Part shown: positions 1-6,305 of the stretch, piece by piece | How the letters are laid out: each line of letters begins with the position of its first letter | Numbering within the stretch: position 1 is the stretch's first letter | NCBI GenBank assembly: GCA_016178435.1 | Contig: JACOTK010000310.1 | Span: 1-12,798, forward strand | Source: Actinomycetota bacterium | GTDB taxonomy: Bacteria > Actinomycetota > Acidimicrobiia > Acidimicrobiales > CADCSY01 | Length of the DNA stretch: 12,798 bases | Reading direction: 5' to 3' | Made by a program: the position numbers and the translations under genes | The notes under the pieces: model-generated | Told to the model about the DNA's origin: nothing | Databases searched by the model: none | The model's input: the letters and a program-made list of their open reading frames with translations, nothing else

Positions 1-99
1 ACCAAGAAACCCCTGGAGACCGTCAAGGGAGCCCTCATCAGCGGCTTTGTGGTCTGGGCCGTCCTCTACCTCCTCTGGGAAGTGCTGTTCTCCTACTAG
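1..99 (+). CDS. C-terminal end of an unidentified membrane protein (partial)
   Basis: Reading frame 1 is open from the left edge to a TAG at 97-99 and encodes the last 32 residues of a protein whose start lies outside the window. The segment begins with a short charged stretch (TKKPLETVKG) followed by a hydrophobic span of roughly 20 residues rich in Val, Leu and Trp, which looks like one transmembrane helix ending almost at the C-terminus (final residues LFSY). No family can be named from so short a piece. It converges on the minus-strand cupredoxin lipoprotein gene and is separated from it by a repeat and a hairpin. The open frame, hydrophobic profile and plausible stop support a real gene. 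Confidence 0.5.
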   Translation, partial: TKKPLETVKGALISGFVVWAVLYLLWEVLFSY

Positions 100-106
100 A
101 AGCGCC

Positions 107-151
107 GCCGGACTCAGGCGAGCCGGACTCAGGCGAGCCGGACTCAGGCGA
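107..151. repeat. Three perfect tandem copies of a 15-bp unit
   Basis: The unit GCCGGACTCAGGCGA occurs three times head to tail at 107-121, 122-136 and 137-151 without a mismatch. It lies in the 79-bp gap between two convergent genes, just before the 165-197 hairpin. Perfect identity suggests recent slippage or duplication. No coding role is evident. Confidence 0.9.
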
Positions 152-164
152 GCGCCGGACCGGG

Positions 165-197
165 CACCCTCACCGTCGTCACTTGACGGTGAGGGTG
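165..197. terminator. Perfect 13-bp hairpin between convergent genes, probable bidirectional terminator
   Basis: The arms CACCCTCACCGTC (165-177) and GACGGTGAGGGTG (185-197) are exact reverse complements separated by a 7-nt loop. The hairpin sits between the converging left-edge gene and the minus-strand lipoprotein gene, and its right arm lies inside the last codons of the latter (stop at 179-181). No T-tract follows on either strand, so it is not a textbook intrinsic terminator, although U-less hairpin terminators are commonly proposed in actinobacteria. It may also protect the 3' end of the mRNA. Confidence 0.65.
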
Positions 198-556
198 GCC
201 TCCATTCCTGCCTGGCGATGTCCCGGGATGTCGCAATAGATGGTGTAGTCACCCGCCTTGAGCAGCACGTCGGCGCTATCGGACTTCTTGCCGTTGACGG
301 AGAGTTTGAAACCGGCCATCTTGTCGATGCGAAGGGTGTGGGGAACCTTGCCGTGCTCGAGATATTCGATGGACACCGAACCCTCTTTGGCGGTGTAGGT
401 CTTGGCGTCAAAGGCGAGGTCGGTCGCAACGACCACGACATCGGCGTCACTACTGGCCGTCGGTTTGGCGGCAGCGCCGTCGCCACCGCCGCAGGCGGCG
501 CCGAGGAAGGCGATCGTGGAAAGGGCACAGGTGATGGGGATGAGGGGGCGTTTCAT
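179..556 (-). CDS. Cupredoxin-domain lipoprotein (type 1 copper protein)
   Basis: Encodes about 125 residues. The N-terminus is a lipoprotein signal: Lys-Arg, a hydrophobic stretch, then lipobox LGAAC with the lipidated Cys at residue 22, followed by a Gly/Ala/Ser-rich tether. The rest is one small beta-sandwich domain with a complete set of type 1 copper ligands: His73 in PHTL, then Cys108, His113 and Met118 in YCDIPGHRQAGM. The C-x4-H-x4-M spacing resembles sulfocyanin- and nitrosocyanin-like cupredoxins. Expected role: membrane-tethered periplasmic electron carrier or copper-binding protein; the partner is unknown. The ATG at 556 was chosen because KRP then opens the signal peptide; an in-frame GTG at 565 would add three residues. 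It lies 43 bp downstream of legB with no clear promoter, so it is probably read from the murG operon. Family assignment is strong, function inferred. Confidence 0.85.
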   Translation of the reverse strand: MKRPLIPITCALSTIAFLGAACGGGDGAAAKPTASSDADVVVVATDLAFDAKTYTAKEGSVSIEYLEHGKVPHTLRIDKMAGFKLSVNGKKSDSADVLLKAGDYTIYCDIPGHRQAGMEATLTVK

Positions 557-582
557 GGCGCCCACGCTATCCAGGCAACCTT

Positions 583-618
583 CAGGCTGCGTAACCCGTT
601 CAGACTGCGTAACCCGTT
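583..618. repeat. Tandem duplication of an 18-bp unit at the legB 3' end
   Basis: Positions 583-600 and 601-618 are the same 18-bp unit (CAGGCTGCGTAACCCGTT against CAGACTGCGTAACCCGTT) with one difference. The right copy encodes the last residues and stop of the minus-strand dehydratase gene, and the left copy lies just after the stop. The duplication therefore created part of the intergenic spacer, or the present C-terminus. Confidence 0.85.
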
Positions 619-1586
619 GTTTGAAGGTGTGACAGGTTCTCCTTCACCCATGCCGAGGTGCGTTCGAGCCCTGCCCGCAGGGAGATCTCCGGGGCCCAGC
701 CCGTCCATGCCCGTGCCCGGGTGTTGTCGCACAACAGACGCTCGACCTCACTGCCCGAGGGCCGAAGGCGAGATTCGTCGGTCGTGACCGTGGCCGAGCT
801 TCCCGTGATCTCGATGAGCAACCGAACGAGGTCGCCGATGGAGATCTCGGCGCCCGATCCGATGTTGACGACCTGGCCGATTGCCCGGTCGCAGTCGGCG
901 ACGGCCATGAACCCTGCAGCCGTGTCCTCGACGTAGGTGAAGTCGCGGGTGGGTGTGGTCGAGCCGAGGTGCAACGTCGTCGCACCGCTGTGGAGCTGAG
1001 CCAGAATCGTCGAGATGACCGCTCGCGTCGACTGACGCGGACCGTAGGTGTTGAAGGGCCGCACAACCGCGACGGGAAGCTCGAATGCGTGAAAGAACGA
1101 GAGGGCCATCATGTCGGCCCCGATCTTCGACGCCGAATAGGGCGATTGGGGCTGCAGGGGATGGTCCTCGTTGATGGGAACCTGAAGGGCGGTGCCGTAG
1201 GTCTCGCTTGTCGAGGTGTGCACGAGGCGTGAGACGCCGGCGCGGCGACAGGCGCTCGCAACGTTCTGTGTGCCCATCACGTTCACCTGTACGTAGCTCT
1301 CGGGGGCCAGGTAGCTGTAGGGGATGCCGATAAGCGCTGCGAGGTGGAACACCACCTCGCAGCCCTCGACCGCCGTGAAGACGCGCTCGGCGTCGCGCAC
1401 GTCGCCTGCCAGCACCTCGACCTCCCGATGCACCTCCGGGTCGAGCCAGCCGTGTCTTCCGAACGGGTTGTAGTGCACGAGGGCCCGTACGTCGGCGCCC
1501 TCACGGACCAATCGCTCGACCAGTGTCGAGCCGATGAAGCCCTCGCCGCCGGTGACGAGCACGCGTCGACCTTTCCAGTCTGTCAT
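600..1586 (-). CDS. legB: LegB-like NAD-dependent nucleotide-sugar 4,6-dehydratase
   Basis: Encodes a 328-residue extended short-chain dehydrogenase/reductase. The Rossmann motif is VTGGEGFIGS (residues 11-20), followed by GDVRD and HLAAL. The active site shows STSETYG (125-131) and the Tyr150-x3-Lys154 pair in YSASK. The long stretches ALVHYNPFGRHGWLD, AALIGIPYSY, VPINEDHPLQ, RPFNTYGPRQS, PTRDFTYVEDT and SEVERLLCDNTRAR follow the LegB family, which in Campylobacter makes the GDP-4-keto-6-deoxy-GlcNAc intermediate of legionaminic acid synthesis. Ser in place of the Asp of RmlB-type TDE motifs is also usual for LegB. The ATG at 1586 overlaps the upstream nucleotidyltransferase stop by 4 bp (ATGA), which fixes the start and implies coupling. 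A 72-codon extension further upstream in the same frame is rejected because it would lie inside that gene. The remaining legionaminate genes (aminotransferase, epimerase, synthase, CMP-transferase) are not in the window, so the final sugar is uncertain. Confidence 0.85.
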   Translation of the reverse strand: MTDWKGRRVLVTGGEGFIGSTLVERLVREGADVRALVHYNPFGRHGWLDPEVHREVEVLAGDVRDAERVFTAVEGCEVVFHLAALIGIPYSYLAPESYVQVNVMGTQNVASACRRAGVSRLVHTSTSETYGTALQVPINEDHPLQPQSPYSASKIGADMMALSFFHAFELPVAVVRPFNTYGPRQSTRAVISTILAQLHSGATTLHLGSTTPTRDFTYVEDTAAGFMAVADCDRAIGQVVNIGSGAEISIGDLVRLLIEITGSSATVTTDESRLRPSGSEVERLLCDNTRARAWTGWAPEISLRAGLERTSAWVKENLSHLQTTGYAV

Positions 1587-2650
1587 GTGTCCTGATCCTC
1601 CTCGCCGGTGGCGAAGTAGAGCAGCACCCGCTCCAGCTCCGCGGGGCTTCCGATGTCGAAGAACTTCTCGATGATGGGGAACGCCGCGACCGTCATGCCG
1701 GCATCGAGCACCGCCTGAACCAGGCTCGGCATGTCGAAGGCGGTGTTGCGGGGGACCAGCCGGACCACGCCGGGGTCGAGCACGTAGAGCCCTGCATTGC
1801 ACCGACTGCGGAGCTGTGGCTTCTCCTCGAGACCGACGACCCGGTCCCCATCGAGCGTCAACACGCCGTAGGGGATGGCGGTACGGTGATCAAAGGAGGC
1901 CACCGTCAGGGCGGCTCCCTGTTGTGCGTGAAAATCCAACAGGCGTGCCAGGTCCAAGGTGGTGACCATGTCCGCGTTGAGCACCAGGAACGGTTCGGTC
2001 GGCGCCTTGCGCAACAACGAGAGTGCGCCGGCGGTTCCGAGCTTCTTGTGCTCGTGGAGGTACGAGATGGCGACGCCGTACGCGTCGCCCGTGCCCAGTC
2101 GTTCCTCGAACACCTCGGCCTTGTAATTGACGGCCAGGTACACGTCACGCACCCCGGCGCTGGACAAAGCGCCCAGGAGCCGCTCCACGATGGTGGTGCT
2201 GCCCACGGTCAAGAGGGGTTTGGGAACCCGATCGGTCAGCGGCTGCAGTCGCTGACCACGCCCGCCGGCCATGATGACCGCCGTACGGCTCGCGCCGGGC
2301 GGCTGCAGATCGGCCAGGGTGCGCATCGCGACCAGGACGCCGTCGTCGACCACGGCAGCGGCATCGAGGTGGCGGTCCCGGAGCAACGCGAGGACCTCGT
2401 CATCGGTGGCCGATGACGAGACGATGGCCGGGTCCCGGTTCAAGATCTCGATGACCGGGATGGCGAGATCGGTTCCCGCGAGAGCGACTCGACGGACATC
2501 GCCATCGGTGACCGTGCCCAGGACGGCACCCTCGGCGTCGACCACGGCGACGACCCCGATTCCGCTGATGTGCATGTGAGCCAGGGCGTCTCGAGCGGTG
2601 TCGTCATGCCGGATAGCCCAATTCTCCCCGGCGACGGCCCCCCGGCTCAC
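1583..2650 (-). CDS. ptmE: CBS-domain sugar-1-phosphate nucleotidyltransferase, PtmE-like
   Basis: About 355 residues from a GTG start. Residues ~13-115 form a CBS pair, recognisable by GTVTDGDVRR (45-54) and a second weaker repeat. From ~123 a nucleotidyltransferase fold begins with AVIMAGGRGQRLQPLT (124-139), then PKPLL, LGTAGAL (204-210), the metal-binding Asp in LNADM, PYGV, EEKP and a terminal FDIGSP. This order (CBS-CBS-transferase) is that of Campylobacter PtmE, which activates glucosamine-1-phosphate with GTP. GDP as donor product is inferred from that resemblance and from the adjoining legB; other NDP-sugars are possible. The GTG at 2650 overlaps the murG stop in a GTGA, which decides the start; an upstream GTG at 2674 would add eight residues inside murG. 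GlyGlnArg replaces the usual GlyThrArg in the nucleotide loop. The CBS pair may sense an adenine nucleotide, by analogy with other CBS proteins. Confidence 0.82.
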   Translation of the reverse strand: MSRGAVAGENWAIRHDDTARDALAHMHISGIGVVAVVDAEGAVLGTVTDGDVRRVALAGTDLAIPVIEILNRDPAIVSSSATDDEVLALLRDRHLDAAAVVDDGVLVAMRTLADLQPPGASRTAVIMAGGRGQRLQPLTDRVPKPLLTVGSTTIVERLLGALSSAGVRDVYLAVNYKAEVFEERLGTGDAYGVAISYLHEHKKLGTAGALSLLRKAPTEPFLVLNADMVTTLDLARLLDFHAQQGAALTVASFDHRTAIPYGVLTLDGDRVVGLEEKPQLRSRCNAGLYVLDPGVVRLVPRNTAFDMPSLVQAVLDAGMTVAAFPIIEKFFDIGSPAELERVLLYFATGEEDQDT

Positions 2651-3762
2651 GGCTGCGCCAACGTCAACACCCACGCGGCAAGCTCGTCGGCTGCATGGGG
2701 ACGGGCCACGGAGCGGAGGCCTCGCTGCATCGCGCGAAGTGCCGTCGGGTTCGCGAGTCGCTCCTCGATGACGGGCCCGACGATTTGGGGGAGCGCCTCG
2801 TCGTCACGAATCATGATGGCCCCGCCTTCGTCCACCAGCGTCTGGGCGTTCACTGCCTGGTGATCATAGGGCGCATGGGGGTAGGGAACGAGGATGGCCG
2901 GCAACCCGACCACCGCCAATTCGGCGATCGTGCCGGCGCCGGCACGGCAGATGGCGAAGTCGGCGGCGGCGTAGGCATGGTCCATGCGCTCGATGTAGCG
3001 CGTGAGCTCGACCACGCCCGCTCCGCCGTTGGCCGCGAGCTCGGCGGCAACGGCCTCCTCGTGAGCGGTACCGGCCTTGAGCAGGATGCGAACGTCACGT
3101 CGGTCGCGCCAACGCTCGGCGAGACCGACGGCCAGGCGATTGAGCGAAGCGGCACCTTGGCTCCCGCCGTTCACCATCACCAAACTCACGTCGTCGGACA
3201 GTCCGAAGGCAGCCCTGGCCTCGGGGCGCAGCTTCGAGCGATCGAAGTTGCCGAGGGTCTCGTCAAGCGGCATGCCCACGGTGCGAGTCTCGACCCGCGG
3301 CGAGAACGATCGCTTGGCCTGGTGGAACGCGAGGGCCACGTTGGGAGTGAACCGGGCCGCAAGGAGATTCGCCCGTCCGGGAATGGCGCCGGATTCGTGA
3401 ATCAGACCCGGTACCCGAGCCGGCTTCGCTGCCAGCATGAGCGGGACGGCGGCATAGCCCCCCATCCCCACCGCCACGGAAGCCTCGGTGTCGCGAAGGA
3501 TCCTCCAGGCCTGAGCTGTCGAGCGGACCAGGGCCAGGGGAAGGCGCAGCGCGAACTGTCCGGCAAGTGGAACCATGTCGACGAGCGCCAATTCCCAACC
3601 GGCATCGGGGATGAGCCTGGTCTCCAGACCGCGAGGCGTCCCGACGAAGACCAGCCCGGCATCCGGTTGGGCCCTCCGGATGGCGGCAGCCAGTGCCAAG
3701 CCCGGATAGATGTGGCCGCCGGTGCCGCCGGCAGCGATGACGATGGAGGGAGGAGATGGCAT
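2647..3762 (-). CDS. murG: MurG, UDP-GlcNAc:undecaprenyl-PP-MurNAc-pentapeptide GlcNAc transferase
   Basis: A 371-residue GT28 glycosyltransferase that makes lipid II from lipid I on the inner face of the membrane. Diagnostic motifs in order: AAGGTGGHIYP (10-20, with His17), GMGGYAAVP (99-107), IHESGAIPG (121-129), GMPLDETL, the nucleotide-sugar loop NGGSQGAASLN (198-208), RAGAGTIAEL (273-282) and DHQAVNA (300-306). Length and motif set are normal. One oddity: the family's HEQN or HEAN reads HESG, so the conserved Asn is Gly. The ATG at 3762 puts the first strand six residues from the start, as usual; a longer frame to 3807 has no family support. No strong Shine-Dalgarno is visible. murG heads a minus-strand operon and is divergent from murC, unlike the standard order in which it precedes murC on the same strand. 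Confidence 0.93.
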   Translation of the reverse strand: MPSPPSIVIAAGGTGGHIYPGLALAAAIRRAQPDAGLVFVGTPRGLETRLIPDAGWELALVDMVPLAGQFALRLPLALVRSTAQAWRILRDTEASVAVGMGGYAAVPLMLAAKPARVPGLIHESGAIPGRANLLAARFTPNVALAFHQAKRSFSPRVETRTVGMPLDETLGNFDRSKLRPEARAAFGLSDDVSLVMVNGGSQGAASLNRLAVGLAERWRDRRDVRILLKAGTAHEEAVAAELAANGGAGVVELTRYIERMDHAYAAADFAICRAGAGTIAELAVVGLPAILVPYPHAPYDHQAVNAQTLVDEGGAIMIRDDEALPQIVGPVIEERLANPTALRAMQRGLRSVARPHAADELAAWVLTLAQP

Positions 3763-3787
3763 GGTCAGGGCAGTTTGGTGTCCGACT

Positions 3788-3797
3788 CGGCGCGCCG
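3788..3797. other. 10-bp palindrome in the murG/murC divergent gap
   Basis: CGGCGCGCCG is a perfect 10-bp palindrome in the 116-bp gap between the divergent murG and murC genes. It could be part of an operator, but short GC palindromes are common by chance in DNA of this composition. Confidence 0.2.
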
Positions 3798-3829
3798 CAA
3801 GCGGCACCGGGCCTGCCGGGTCGCAGGGG

Positions 3830-3835
3830 TAGGAT
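3830..3835 (+). promoter_or_regulatory. Putative -10 element of murC
   Basis: TAGGAT fits the actinobacterial TANNNT consensus and would start transcription near 3842, about 37 nt before the proposed murC start and upstream of its ribosome binding site. No convincing -35 is seen. This lies in the 116-bp murG-murC divergent gap (3763-3878), which must also hold the murG promoter; I could not identify that one. Confidence 0.4.
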
Positions 3836-3866
3836 CTTGGCCTGTCGTCCTTGGCCCATCCCGAAC

Positions 3867-3881
3867 GAGGAAGCGCTCATT
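3867..3881 (+). promoter_or_regulatory. murC ribosome binding site followed by an ATT start codon
   Basis: GAGGAAG at 3867-3873 is a strong Shine-Dalgarno match. It lies 5 nt before an in-frame ATT at 3879-3881. No ATG, GTG or TTG in this frame lies within normal distance of it before the MurC nucleotide-binding motif. It decides the start chosen for murC. Confidence 0.5.
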
Positions 3882-5321
3882 TCCCCAACGCCTGATCTTT
3901 CCCAACCACGACGCATCCACGTCATCGGCGTCGGGGGTTCGGGGATGAGTGCCATCGCGACGGTCCTCACGGCGATGGGCCATGTCGTCTCCGGGAGCGA
4001 TATGAGTCCCTCTCCCGTCCTTGATCGCCTCAGGGCCCGGGGCCTGGCGGTCTCCTGTGGGCATGATGCGGCCAACGTGGGCGACGTCGACATGGTTGTC
4101 ATGTCGACGGCCGTTCCCTCGGACAATCCCGAGGTCGTGGCGGCCGAGCAGCGCGGGATCCGCGTGCTTCGTCGGGCGGACGTCCTGGCGGCGATCTGTG
4201 CGACGCGGCCGACCATCGCGGTCGCCGGCACCCACGGGAAGACCACCACGACCGCCCTGTTGGCCATGGCACTCGGGGAAGGGGGCGTGGGGTCCTCCTT
4301 CATTGTCGGAGGCGAGGTTCATGGCCTCGGTGGCGGTGCCGCATGGGGGGCCGACGGTTGGTTTGCCGTCGAGGCCGACGAGAGCGACGGCACGTTTCTC
4401 GAGTTGGCTGCCGACGCGGTGATCGTCACCAATGTCGAGCCTGATCATCTTGACCACTACGGGAGCTTTGCCGCGTTGCGAAAGGCGTTCGCCATGTTTC
4501 TGGCGGAGGCGCCCGGTCCTCGCGTGGTCTGTGCGGACGACCCGGTTGCCGCTGAGCTCGTGGCGGAGTTGGGAACGGACAAGCCCTGTCTCACGTACGG
4601 CACCGGTCCGTCGGCCGGATACCGGATGGTTGACGTCGAGCTCGCGCGAAACGGGGTGGCCTTCACCCTCGAACACGGGTCGAACGATGGCAGGGCGAAG
4701 GCGATCGGCCGCTTTCACGTTCCCCTTCCGGGCCTGCACAACGCCCGCAACGCAGCGGGCGCCGCAGTTGCGGCTCTTGCGTTGGGGGCCTCCGTGGAGG
4801 CGATCGCCCGTTCGTTCGCCGGCTTCTCCGGCGTGGCGCGCCGATTCGAGCCACGTGGGGAGGTCGCCGGCGTCAGCTTCGTCGACGACTACGCGCACCT
4901 CCCGACCGAGGTTGCGGCGGCATTGGCAACGGCTCGATCCGGTGGATGGCGCCGAGTCGTCTGCGTGTTCCAACCGCATCGCTACACGCGCACCGCCGCG
5001 CTGTCGGGTGATTTCGCATCGGCCTTCGGTGACGCTGATCAGCTGATCGTCACCGACATCTACGCCGCGGGTCAACGACCCATTCCGGGGGTCTCGGGCA
5101 AGTTGATCGCGGACGCCGTGTCTGCGTGGGTTCATGAAGGTGGGTCCGGACCCGAGGTCCTGTGGATGCCCGAACGTGATGACGTGCGCCGGTACCTCAC
5201 CTCCGAGCTCCGGGCAGGTGATCTCTGCCTGACCCTCGGCGCAGGTGACCTCACCACCTTGCCCGACGAGCTGATCGAACATGTCGAGCGGACCCATGAC
5301 GCCACGACCGAACAGTCCTGA
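3879..5321 (+). CDS. murC: MurC, UDP-N-acetylmuramate--L-alanine ligase
   Basis: About 480 residues; adds L-Ala to UDP-MurNAc using ATP in the cytoplasm. The N-terminal domain has IHVIGVGGSGMS; the central domain has the P-loop GTHGKTTTT (117-125), EADESDGTF and NVEPDHLDHY; the C-terminal domain has GLHNARNAAGA, FSGVARRFE, VDDYAHLPTEV and FQPHRYTRT. The second His of the usual DYAHHP reads Leu. Start choice: the open frame runs back to an ATG at 3756, but that would overlap the divergent murG start and add 41 unusual residues. The ATT at 3879 follows GAGGAAG and leaves 13 residues before the Rossmann motif, a normal length. A TTG at 3837 is the fallback. The 3' end overlaps murB by 41 bp, implying coupled translation. 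Identity is certain; the start is tentative. Confidence 0.93.
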   Translation: MSPTPDLSQPRRIHVIGVGGSGMSAIATVLTAMGHVVSGSDMSPSPVLDRLRARGLAVSCGHDAANVGDVDMVVMSTAVPSDNPEVVAAEQRGIRVLRRADVLAAICATRPTIAVAGTHGKTTTTALLAMALGEGGVGSSFIVGGEVHGLGGGAAWGADGWFAVEADESDGTFLELAADAVIVTNVEPDHLDHYGSFAALRKAFAMFLAEAPGPRVVCADDPVAAELVAELGTDKPCLTYGTGPSAGYRMVDVELARNGVAFTLEHGSNDGRAKAIGRFHVPLPGLHNARNAAGAAVAALALGASVEAIARSFAGFSGVARRFEPRGEVAGVSFVDDYAHLPTEVAAALATARSGGWRRVVCVFQPHRYTRTAALSGDFASAFGDADQLIVTDIYAAGQRPIPGVSGKLIADAVSAWVHEGGSGPEVLWMPERDDVRRYLTSELRAGDLCLTLGAGDLTTLPDELIEHVERTHDATTEQS

Positions 5322-6267
5322 CACATCGCTCGTCGAGGCGGCTGCGAAGCTCGGCGATCGGGTGCGTCATGACGAGCCACTCGGCATGCTCACGACGTAT
5401 CGAGTGGGGGGTGCCGCTGCGCTGTTCATGACCATCGATTCCCTCGACGACCTCGCGCTGGTTGCTCGTGTCGTGCGCGCCTCCGGGGTTCCCGTGCTGG
5501 TCGTCGGGCGAGGCTCGAACATGCTCGTCGCCGACAGCGGCTACGAGGGTCTGGCGATCATGCTGGGTGAGCGTTTCGCCGGCATCGAGGTGGTCAACTC
5601 GACCGGTGAATCTCCCGTTGAGGTTCATGCCGGTGGAGCGGTTCCCCTGCCGGTCCTCGCTCGGCGTTGTGCCGCAGAAGGCCTCCGTGGCCTGGAGTGG
5701 GCCGTGGGGGTTCCCGGTTCGGTTGGTGGCGCCGTGAGGATGAACGCCGGGGGTCATGGCTCGGAGATGGCGAACGTGTTGCGCAGGGTCCACCTCTTCG
5801 ATCTCGCCCGCGGCGATGATGAGAGCGTGCCTGCCGATGAGCTCGGACTTGGCTATCGCCAGTCCAATCTGTCCACGACCAAGGTCGTCCTCGGGGCGAC
5901 CTTCGCACTGGCGGCAGGCGATGCCGAGGCATCGGCAAGGGAATTGGCCGAGGTCGTTCGGTGGCGCCGCGAGCATCAGCCCGGTGGACAGAACGCGGGG
6001 TCGGTCTTCACCAACCCCCCGGGCGACTCGGCAGGACGGCTCGTGGACGCTTCCGGCTGCAAAGGGTTGCGCATCGGATCAGCCGAGGTCTCGGGCAAGC
6101 ATGCCAATTTCATCCAGGCGGATCCGAACGGCTCCGCTTCGGACGTGGCCTTGCTGATCGCGGAGGTCCGCAGACGGGTCGAGGCAGCGACGGGGGTGCG
6201 CCTTCATCCGGAGGTGCATGCGGTCGGATTTCCCGCCGACGTCGTGGCGCGGATGTCGGGGGTTTGA
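5281..6267 (+). CDS. murB: MurB, UDP-N-acetylenolpyruvoylglucosamine reductase
   Basis: A 328-residue FAD enzyme that uses NADPH to reduce the enolpyruvyl group, forming UDP-MurNAc, the substrate of the neighbouring MurC. Visible motifs: TTYRVGG (38-44) and GRGSNML (76-82) for FAD binding, GVPGSVGGAVRMNAG (143-157), GYRQSNL, AGSVFTNP with the proton-donating Ser at 241, DASGCKGLRIGSAEVSGKHA, and the C-terminal catalytic Glu311 in LHPEVHAVG. The short form with SVF.NP fits type II MurB. Start: ATG at 5281 is used; an ATG at 5296 five residues later is equally possible, and neither has a strong ribosome binding site. Both overlap the end of murC (by 41 or 26 bp), so translation is probably coupled. 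Confidence 0.94.
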   Translation: MSSGPMTPRPNSPDTSLVEAAAKLGDRVRHDEPLGMLTTYRVGGAAALFMTIDSLDDLALVARVVRASGVPVLVVGRGSNMLVADSGYEGLAIMLGERFAGIEVVNSTGESPVEVHAGGAVPLPVLARRCAAEGLRGLEWAVGVPGSVGGAVRMNAGGHGSEMANVLRRVHLFDLARGDDESVPADELGLGYRQSNLSTTKVVLGATFALAAGDAEASARELAEVVRWRREHQPGGQNAGSVFTNPPGDSAGRLVDASGCKGLRIGSAEVSGKHANFIQADPNGSASDVALLIAEVRRRVEAATGVRLHPEVHAVGFPADVVARMSGV

Positions 6268-6292
6268 GCGGGCCCATGTCCTCGACCTCGGG

Positions 6293-6298
6293 TAGACC
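6293..6298 (+). promoter_or_regulatory. Possible -10 element for leaderless ftsQ
   Basis: TAGACC is a partial match to TANNNT placed 7 nt before the ATG at 6306, the same geometry as at yggT and divIVA. The last base is C instead of T and there is no clear -35, so this is weak. Confidence 0.25.
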
Positions 6299-6305
6299 TC
6301 TCGGT

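Noticed and set aside
107..151. Possible CRISPR array
   Set aside because: The units are 15 bp with no spacers; it is a plain tandem repeat.
47..787. 246-codon plus-strand frame over the cupredoxin gene
   Set aside because: It runs through the tandem repeat, the hairpin and two minus-strand genes with clear motifs, and its own translation has none.
1587..1802. 72-codon upstream extension of legB
   Set aside because: It lies wholly inside the nucleotidyltransferase gene, is Arg/Gly/His-rich, and the Rossmann motif follows normally from the ATG at 1586.
3756..3878. N-terminal extension of murC from the ATG at 3756
   Set aside because: It would overlap the divergent murG start, adds 41 residues unlike any MurC N-terminus, and lies upstream of a strong ribosome binding site at 3867.
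3765..5324. 519-codon open frame on the minus strand opposite murC
   Set aside because: It mirrors murC for its whole length, its translation shows no family motif, and such antisense frames are common in GC-rich genes.
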